This document shows positions 6,197 to 10,946 of a stretch of DNA of 10,946 nt, piece by piece (the first letter of the stretch is position 1; each line of letters opens with the position of its first letter). Source of the stretch: an uncultured Chlorobiota bacterium (GTDB lineage Bacteria > Bacteroidota > Bacteroidia > Bacteroidales > JAADGE01); assembly GCA_947311125.1 (NCBI GenBank), contig CAMZKI010000050.1, positions 1 to 10,946 on the forward strand, written 5' to 3'. The notes under the pieces were generated by a model. The model was not told the DNA's origin. It did no database searches and saw only the letters and a list, made by a program, of their open reading frames with translations. A program made the translations under genes and the position numbers.

Positions 6197-7983
6197 TTAT
6201 TATTTATTAAAACTGCTTCACTGATTCTTTTAACAAGCCACTCTCTTGATATTGAATTAGTTAAATATTTTTCAATAATTAAACTTGCAATAGGTGCCGC
6301 CCACATTGAGCCGTATCCTGCATTTTCGACATATACCGAAACCGCAATTTTAGGATTATTTTTGGGGGCAAATGCTATGAATACAGAATGATTTTTTCCG
6401 TGCGGATTCTGCACAGTTCCTGTTTTACCGCAAATATCCAATCCGGGAACATAAGCCGAAACAGCAGTCCCTCCGGTAACAACCGCCTCCATAGCATCAA
6501 CAACGGGCTCAAAATATTTTGCATCTACTTTTGCAAAGTGTTTCTTTTTCAATCTTTCATCAATCTCTTTACCTTCAATTTTTTTAATAATATGCGGAGT
6601 AATATAATACCCTCTGTTTGCCAATACTGCCGCAAGATTTGCTGTCTGAAGAGGTGTAAAACCGAGTTCGCCCTGCCCTATTGCCAAAGAAATTACGGTA
6701 TTATAATTCCAACGACCTTTTCCGTAATACCTGTCAAAATAATTTGAAGAATAAATAACACCCTGTTTTTCAAAATCAAGGTCTGTACCGAGTTTTACGC
6801 CCAAACCGAATGATTTGACATAATCTGTCCAACTGTTATAAGCATCAGCATAATTTTCAAAATTTTTATCAGAAATTATACGTTTAAAAACATGGCAATA
6901 ATATGCGTTGCTTGATAACATCAAAGATTTTTTAAATGTAATAAGTCCGCTTACGTGATCTTTAACAATATGAGTTCCTGCATCATAGCCGTCTGTTATA
7001 AATATTGTTTTTTCTGTTATTAATCCTTTTTGCATTGCAATTAAGGCATTTACAGTCTTGAAAGTTGAACCCGGCGGATACATTGACCTCAAAGCTCTGT
7101 TAAACAAAGGCTTATTTCTGCTTTGTTCAATCTTTTTATAATTTTCTTTTAATTTTTTACCCGTAAATAAATTAGGATCATACGTCGGGCTTGTTACCAA
7201 AGCAAGTATCTCTCCGGTTGACGGTTCTATTGCTACTATGCTTCCTGTTTTATTTTGCATAAGAAATTCTCCGAACTTCTGCAGTTCAATATCTACCGAA
7301 GATGTTAGTCTTCTTCCTGCAACTGCCGGAGAATTAAATTTACCGTTTTTATACGGTTCCTGAATACGCCCAAAAACATCAACCAAATAAATTTCAGTGC
7401 CTTTTTTCCCTCTCAAATCTTTTTCATAAACTTTTTCGATACCGCTTTTTCCCGTATAATCACCTGATTGGTAATAAGAATCTCTTCTTAAATCTTCAAC
7501 ATTTACCTCTCCGAGATAACCTAAAATATTTGCCGCAACAGGATAAGGGTATTCTCTTAAACTTCTTTTTTCAACAAAAAAACCGGGATATTTATAAAGG
7601 TTCTCTGCTATTTCGGCATATTCTTCCGCATATATTTGTTTTTTGAGTAAAACAGGCTTGTACGAATACTTATTCTTCTTAAACTTCAGCTTTAGCTCTT
7701 CTTCAGGAATATTTGTCAGTCTGCAAAATTCAGCGGTATCAAATACTCCGGTACTTCTCGTAACCACTTTTAAATCATAACTGCTTTTGTTGGCAACTAT
7801 AATTTTCCCGTTTCTGTCAACTACCAACCCTCTTGAAGGATATACAGTTATATGTCTTAATGTATTATTTTCGGCAGATAATTTATAGCTTTCGTTAATT
7901 ACCTGAATATAAAAAAGCTTGGCAATAAAAATAATCGCCGTTGATATAAAAATAAAGCTTATGACAAAACGTTTTGTTTTCAA
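6193..7983 (-). CDS. mrdA: Penicillin-binding protein 2, elongasome DD-transpeptidase
   Basis: 596 aa class B PBP that cross-links peptidoglycan in the elongasome with RodA. An N-terminal membrane anchor spans residues 7-27; the pedestal/dimerisation domain begins at PSRGLVVDRNGK (49-60) and contains GYLGEV and GKSGIEKVYE (178-187); the transpeptidase domain carries the catalytic S306 in STFK, SSN at 357-359 and KTGT at 520-523. All catalytic motifs are intact, and the length is normal. The start is a TTG at 7983 that overlaps the mreD stop (TTGA); no in-frame ATG lies before the membrane anchor, so TTG is the best choice. Downstream rodA overlaps by 4 bp, so translation of mreD, mrdA and rodA is probably coupled. 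Confidence 0.95.
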   Translation of the reverse strand: MKTKRFVISFIFISTAIIFIAKLFYIQVINESYKLSAENNTLRHITVYPSRGLVVDRNGKIIVANKSSYDLKVVTRSTGVFDTAEFCRLTNIPEEELKLKFKKNKYSYKPVLLKKQIYAEEYAEIAENLYKYPGFFVEKRSLREYPYPVAANILGYLGEVNVEDLRRDSYYQSGDYTGKSGIEKVYEKDLRGKKGTEIYLVDVFGRIQEPYKNGKFNSPAVAGRRLTSSVDIELQKFGEFLMQNKTGSIVAIEPSTGEILALVTSPTYDPNLFTGKKLKENYKKIEQSRNKPLFNRALRSMYPPGSTFKTVNALIAMQKGLITEKTIFITDGYDAGTHIVKDHVSGLITFKKSLMLSSNAYYCHVFKRIISDKNFENYADAYNSWTDYVKSFGLGVKLGTDLDFEKQGVIYSSNYFDRYYGKGRWNYNTVISLAIGQGELGFTPLQTANLAAVLANRGYYITPHIIKKIEGKEIDERLKKKHFAKVDAKYFEPVVDAMEAVVTGGTAVSAYVPGLDICGKTGTVQNPHGKNHSVFIAFAPKNNPKIAVSVYVENAGYGSMWAAPIASLIIEKYLTNSISREWLVKRISEAVLINNK

Positions 7984-8495
7984 TTATTTTTTTTGAATAA
8001 ATATTGACTCAATATAATTAAGATTAAAACTAATATTGTTGAAAGCAAAGTTTTAGAAATTGTTATAAAAAAATCCTCAAAACTCAACTTCACAAACAAG
8101 TAATAAGCTAAGTTATGAATAAATATTAATATAAAACCGTATTTAAGAAACCATACAAATCCGTATTCCGATATACTCGGCGATGTTCCTGAAGGATAAC
8201 CGTCTCGGGGTGTAAGAAGTTTCAAAACTGTCGGACGTAAAAATGCAACAAGCACTGACGATGCAGCATTTACGCCTCCTGTATCATAGGAAATATCAAT
8301 TATTAAACCTAAAAAAAATGCTGACAAAAGAAGTGCCCAACCCGGAATTTCAATAAACAGAATCAATATAAAAAGTATATAAAAGTTCGGAATTATCTCA
8401 AACCGGGTAAGAGATATGTTTTCAAACAGAAACAGTTGCAAAAAAATTAATAATAAAAACAACCCCGTATTTCTGAATACAATATTAAGTGTCAA
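7980..8495 (-). CDS. mreD: Rod shape-determining protein MreD
   Basis: 171 aa, very hydrophobic, with about five membrane segments; it belongs to the MreD family, inner-membrane partners of MreC, PBP2 and RodA in the elongasome. Recognisable pieces are PNFYILFILILF (36-47), the LGLIIDISYDTGGVNAA segment with its conserved aspartate, and FLRPTVLKLLTPRDGYPSG, typical of Bacteroidota MreD. The frame is closed by a TAA at 8510-8508 and holds no ATG before the first membrane segment. The only sensible start is a TTG at 8495, which leaves the first membrane helix whole. It is the first gene of the mreD-mrdA-rodA unit; mreB and mreC, usually just upstream, are absent, and mqnE lies there instead. 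Confidence 0.9.
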   Translation of the reverse strand: MTLNIVFRNTGLFLLLIFLQLFLFENISLTRFEIIPNFYILFILILFIEIPGWALLLSAFFLGLIIDISYDTGGVNAASSVLVAFLRPTVLKLLTPRDGYPSGTSPSISEYGFVWFLKYGFILIFIHNLAYYLFVKLSFEDFFITISKTLLSTILVLILIILSQYLFKKNN

Positions 8496-8521
8496 AATTA
8501 AGTCTTTTTATATTTGCAGGT

Positions 8522-8529
8522 CAAAGATA
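8522..8529 (-). promoter_or_regulatory. Candidate -7 box (TATCTTTG) for mreD-mrdA-rodA
   Basis: Minus-strand TATCTTTG is a strong match to TAnnTTTG, 26 bp upstream of the TTG start, giving a leader of about 20 nt. It lies just after the hairpin that ends mqnE, which supports an independent transcript beginning at mreD. A -33 TTTG is not evident. Confidence 0.5.
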
Positions 8530-8544
8530 CTTATTATTTAATAT

Positions 8545-8584
8545 AAAAATAAAAACAGCCGGTAAAATATATGTTTGCCTGCTG
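8545..8584 (-). terminator. Imperfect rho-independent terminator after mqnE
   Basis: On the minus strand CAGCAGGCAAA (8584-8574) pairs with TTTACCGGCTG (8566-8556), nine of eleven positions matching around a 7-nt loop, followed by TTTTTATTTTT (8555-8545). It sits 27 bp after the mqnE stop. Confidence 0.6.
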
Positions 8585-8610
8585 TATGATTTTCCGAATA
8601 AATACTGTAA

Positions 8611-9741
8611 TTAAAACGAATTAACGGTATTATAAAGCGTATCTCTCTCAATCGGGGTTCTTTTTGCATCTTTTATAAGTTTAACCATATCTTGCGTCGT
8701 CATTTTAGGATTTTGGTCTTCGGCTCCTGCCATTGAGTATATTTTAGTGGAATCATCAATTGTTCCGTCGATATCGTCAACACCGAAAGAAAGCGAAAGT
8801 TGAGCTATTTCTTTTCCTATACTTGGCCAATAAGCTTTTATATGAGGGAAATTATCAAGGTAAATTCTTGAAACGGCATAATTTTTCAGGTCTTCTATTG
8901 ACGTAACTTCTCCTATGTGAGATAAATTATTGTTTTCTTTATGATATTTCAGCGGAATAAAGGTATTAAAGCCTCCTGTTTTGTCCTGAAGTTCTCTTAA
9001 TTTTGACATATGGTGAACACGATGTTCATATTTTTCGGTATGTCCGTATAATATTGTTGCATTTGAAGGTAAGCCGACTTTATGAGCTGTTTCGTGGATA
9101 TTAAGCCACATATCTGCAGAAGCTTTTTCATCGCATATTTTTTTTCTTATGTCAGAATGAAAAATTTCGGCACCCCCTCCCGGTATTGAGTCTAAACCGT
9201 ATTCTTTAAGTTTTTTTAATCCTTCTTCTACGGAAAGTTTTGCTTTTTTTATCATATATTCGAGCTCAACCGCCGTAAATGCTTTGATGTAAATGTTCGG
9301 CATTATTTTTTTAATTTCAAGCATCATTTCTCCGTAGTAATGTAAATCTCGCTTGGGATGTACACCGCCTACTATGTGCACTTCCGTTACTCCGGTATTT
9401 TTGTATGACTCAACGGTTTTCAAAATTTCGTCAATATTGTATTCCCACGCACCTTCTTGTCCTATTTTTCTGACATAAGAGCAAAATTTGCAATTATATA
9501 TACAAATATTGGTTGGTTCTATATGAAAATTTTTGTTGAAATAGGTTCTGCCTCCGTGTTTTTGTTCCCTTACGTAATTAGCAAGTATTCCGAGAAAACC
9601 GAGTTCTCCTTTTTCAAAAAGCAGTAATGCGTCATCATCTGATATTCGTATATTTTCGATAACCTTTTCTGCAATTTTTTTCAAATTACTGTCCAAATTG
9701 CTTGTACTTATCAATACATTTATATTGTTTTTTTCGGGCAT
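8611..9741 (-). CDS. mqnE: Aminofutalosine synthase MqnE, radical SAM
   Basis: 376 aa radical SAM enzyme of the futalosine route to menaquinone; it joins a 3-(1-carboxyvinyloxy)benzoate to SAM to give aminofutalosine. The cluster-binding CxxxCxxC is at C80, C84 and C87 (CIYNCKFC). MqnE-specific stretches are HIVGGVHP (122-129), YIKAFTAVELEY, GLDSIPGGGAEIF, SNATILYGH, FIPLKYH, LDNFPHIKAYW and the final ERDTLYNT. These, especially PGGGAEIF and the VGGVHP form, separate it from the paralogue MqnC, which carries a LLQGG-type motif. No other mqn gene is next to it. It has its own upstream spacer after the rpmH terminator. The presence of this gene implies menaquinone-based respiration without the classical Men pathway. 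Confidence 0.93.
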   Translation of the reverse strand: MPEKNNINVLISTSNLDSNLKKIAEKVIENIRISDDDALLLFEKGELGFLGILANYVREQKHGGRTYFNKNFHIEPTNICIYNCKFCSYVRKIGQEGAWEYNIDEILKTVESYKNTGVTEVHIVGGVHPKRDLHYYGEMMLEIKKIMPNIYIKAFTAVELEYMIKKAKLSVEEGLKKLKEYGLDSIPGGGAEIFHSDIRKKICDEKASADMWLNIHETAHKVGLPSNATILYGHTEKYEHRVHHMSKLRELQDKTGGFNTFIPLKYHKENNNLSHIGEVTSIEDLKNYAVSRIYLDNFPHIKAYWPSIGKEIAQLSLSFGVDDIDGTIDDSTKIYSMAGAEDQNPKMTTQDMVKLIKDAKRTPIERDTLYNTVNSF

Positions 9742-9775
9742 AATATTGTTTTTTATTCTTTGTTAAGACTGCTTG

Positions 9776-9783
9776 CAATTATA
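9776..9783 (-). promoter_or_regulatory. Weak -7-like box (TATAATTG) ahead of mqnE
   Basis: Minus-strand TATAATTG differs from TAnnTTTG at one position and lies 34 bp before the mqnE ATG, just past the rpmH terminator. The position is right for a promoter, but the match is imperfect and no -33 element is properly spaced. Confidence 0.25.
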
Positions 9784-9786
9784 AAC

Positions 9787-9815
9787 AAAAAAACCTTGAC
9801 AGAATAATGCCAAGG
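9787..9815 (-). terminator. Rho-independent terminator of rpmH
   Basis: Minus-strand CCTTGGCA (9815-9808) pairs with TGTCAAGG (9801-9794) over 8 bp including one G-U, with a 6-nt loop, followed by seven T (9793-9787). It lies about 50 bp after the rpmH stop and separates it from mqnE. Confidence 0.8.
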
Positions 9816-9863
9816 GTATAAAAGATATTTTTTTCAAAACGTTATGAAAAACGAAAGTAAATT

Positions 9864-10019
9864 TTACTTATGAGGTATTTCGCTTGAAACCGAAAGTTTT
9901 TTTCTTCCTTTTCTGCGTCTTGCATTTAAAATACTTCTTCCGCTTGCAGATGCCATACGCTCTCTGAATCCGTGCTTATTTCTTCTTTTTCTGTTCGAAG
10001 GTTGAAACGTTCTTTTCAT
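9864..10019 (-). CDS. rpmH: 50S ribosomal protein L34
   Basis: 51 aa, starting MKRTFQPSNRKRRNKHGFRE, which is the near-invariant N-terminus of bacterial L34, then MASASGRSILNARRRKGRKKLSVS, very rich in arginine and lysine. It is a small component of the large ribosomal subunit that binds 23S rRNA. Length is normal, with a short Bacteroidota-type tail (SSEIPHK). The ATG is fixed by the family N-terminus. The gene is monocistronic here: a strong promoter lies in the 90-bp gap before it and a hairpin terminator after it. rnpA and yidC, which follow rpmH in many bacteria, are not downstream. Confidence 0.98.
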   Translation of the reverse strand: MKRTFQPSNRKRRNKHGFRERMASASGRSILNARRRKGRKKLSVSSEIPHK

Positions 10020-10064
10020 TGCTCTGTATTTTTCTTATTTTTTCCTATCTTATTTTCAGGTTTG

Positions 10065-10094
10065 CAAAGGTACTATTTTTTTATTTATCACAAA
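10065..10094 (-). promoter_or_regulatory. Strong Bacteroidota promoter of rpmH
   Basis: On the minus strand TTTG (10094-10091) is followed after 18 bp by TACCTTTG (10072-10065), an exact match to the -33 TTTG and -7 TAnnTTTG elements. Transcription would start near 10058, giving a leader of about 40 nt before rpmH. This is the best promoter in the window. Confidence 0.8.
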
Positions 10095-10109
10095 AATATT
10101 CGTTACTTT

Positions 10110-10880
10110 TTAGCTGTTTTTATTCGTATTGTCAGTCAACATTTCTTTCAATTTTTTTATTTTCTCTCTTGATGCGGGTATTTCGTATTCAACATTTTCG
10201 GTTTTAATATAACATTTCCCTTTTAGCCTGTTAATTTTCTTAATGTATTTTATGTTTATTACATACGAACGGTGAATTTTAAAAAAATTTTTATTTTGCA
10301 ACATAGCGTATACTTCTCCTATGTGCTTGCTCACGACAATTTTACTCCCGTCGGTCATAAATATTTCTGTATAAGATTTATTTTTAACTGTTGACAGATA
10401 ACATATTTCATCAGGCTCTGCTACTTCAAAACCTTCGGCTGTGTTAAAAACAAGTTTTCTTTTTACTGACATAAACCGCCTGTAACTTTCAGGAAATTCA
10501 ACTTGTTCCGTTTGATTCAGAAAGCGTTTTATCGTTTCTCCCAACTCTGCCCTGTCTACAGGTTTAAGTAAATAATCAAAAGCTGAATATTTAAATGCTC
10601 TGCTCATAAATTCATCAAAAGCAGTAGTGAAAATAACTTTAGGTTTTATGTTGAATTTATATATAACGTCCAATATTTCAAAAGAGATTCTGCCGTAAAG
10701 ATTTATGTCCAAGAAAATAAGGTCGGGTTTGTAGAAACTGACGGCAGTAATTCCTTCATCTATATCTCGAGCTGTTTCTGCAACTTCAATTTCCGAAAAA
10801 CTTTTAAGCAGATTCAGCATCAAATCCATATCTTCCTTCTCGTCTTCTATAACGATTGTTTTAATTTTGTTTTTTTTCAT
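10110..10880 (-). CDS. LytTR-family response regulator
   Basis: 256 aa DNA-binding regulator of the LytR/AlgR type. The receiver domain covers about 5-122: acidic pair E12 and D13, phospho-acceptor D58 in LIFLDINL, T86 in FTTAF and K106 in LLKPVD. The LytTR DNA-binding domain covers about 137-250, with ICYLSTVKNKSYTEIF and the typical NFFKIHRSYVINIKYIKKI. All phosphotransfer residues are present. The gene follows the histidine-kinase stop codon by three bases, so the two form a co-transcribed LytS/LytR-like pair. Targets cannot be read from this window. Confidence 0.95.
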   Translation of the reverse strand: MKKNKIKTIVIEDEKEDMDLMLNLLKSFSEIEVAETARDIDEGITAVSFYKPDLIFLDINLYGRISFEILDVIYKFNIKPKVIFTTAFDEFMSRAFKYSAFDYLLKPVDRAELGETIKRFLNQTEQVEFPESYRRFMSVKRKLVFNTAEGFEVAEPDEICYLSTVKNKSYTEIFMTDGSKIVVSKHIGEVYAMLQNKNFFKIHRSYVINIKYIKKINRLKGKCYIKTENVEYEIPASREKIKKLKEMLTDNTNKNS

Positions 10881-10883
10881 TTT

Positions 10884-10946
10884 TTATAATTTAATTTCAA
10901 CCGTAACTTTAGTGCCTTTTTCTTCTTCTTCTTCTTCGTCCTCGTC
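10884..10946 (-). CDS. Sensor histidine kinase, C-terminal end only
   Basis: Twenty codons and a TAA at the right edge read DEDEEEEEE followed by KGTKVTVEIKL. The GTKVTVEIKL ending is the last beta strand of a GHKL ATPase domain, as in LytS-type histidine kinases. The call is supported by the LytTR regulator that begins three bases downstream. The nine acidic residues just before that strand are unusual and are encoded by a GAA-rich triplet run. The rest of the gene lies beyond the window. Confidence 0.75.
   Translation of the reverse strand, partial: DEDEEEEEEKGTKVTVEIKL

Noticed and set aside
6388..6747. Plus-strand open frame of 119 codons
   Set aside because: It is antisense to the transpeptidase domain of mrdA, whose catalytic motifs are intact.
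8611..9741. Assignment of the radical SAM gene as mqnC
   Set aside because: The VGGVHP, IKAFTAVE and PGGGAEIF stretches are those of MqnE, not the LLQGG form of MqnC.
9972..10207. Two overlapping plus-strand open frames, phenylalanine-rich
   Set aside because: They run antisense across the start of rpmH, its promoter and the end of the LytTR regulator; the phenylalanine content simply mirrors A-rich sequence on the other strand.
1..10946. CRISPR array, tRNA genes, prophage or other mobile element
   Set aside because: No regularly spaced direct repeats, no cloverleaf-like sequence in the gaps, and no integrase, transposase or phage gene in any frame I examined.

Overview
The window reads as a low-GC member of the Bacteroidota, probably Bacteroidales-like. 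Three things point there: A/T-rich coding sequence with many AAA/ATA/GAA codons, matches to the Bacteroidota -7 promoter box (TAnnTTTG) ahead of several genes with no clear Shine-Dalgarno sequences, and the gene content (MreD/PBP2/RodA cluster, futalosine-pathway MqnE, LytTR two-component system, SiaB/SiaC pair). The genus cannot be told from this sequence.

Layout. (1) 1-286 is a perfect inverted repeat with 88-bp arms (1-88 and 199-286) around a 110-bp loop. The right arm runs into an RluA-family pseudouridine synthase on the + strand, and the left arm plus loop carry an inverted copy of the start of the same gene. This looks like a fold-back joint, more likely an assembly or amplification artefact than biology, and it means the displayed N-terminus of the synthase is not genuine. 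(2) 838-1695 (-) is a secreted formylglycine-generating-enzyme-like (SUMF1-fold) protein, tail-to-tail with the synthase. (3) 1756-3676 (+) is a two-gene overlapping unit: a short-chain dehydrogenase and a THUMP-domain RlmL-type 23S rRNA methyltransferase. (4) 3733-4724 (+) is a SiaB-like kinase followed by its likely substrate SiaC (DUF1987), ending in a hairpin terminator shared with the converging rodA. (5) 8495-4784 (-) is mreD-mrdA-rodA, the lateral cell-wall elongation module, with 4-bp overlaps. mreB and mreC are not next to it. (6) 9741-8611 (-) is mqnE of the futalosine menaquinone route. (7) 10019-9864 (-) is rpmH (ribosomal protein L34, 51 aa), with a textbook promoter and its own terminator. 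(8) 10946-10110 (-) is the tail of a sensor histidine kinase and its LytTR response regulator.

Most of the window is housekeeping: RNA modification, cell-wall elongation, quinone synthesis and a ribosomal protein. Two items stand out. One is the inverted-repeat fold-back at the left edge. The other is the SiaB-SiaC phospho-switch pair, which has neither the SiaA phosphatase nor the SiaD diguanylate cyclase known from Pseudomonas in this window, so its output here is unknown. I do not see a clearly new multi-gene system.
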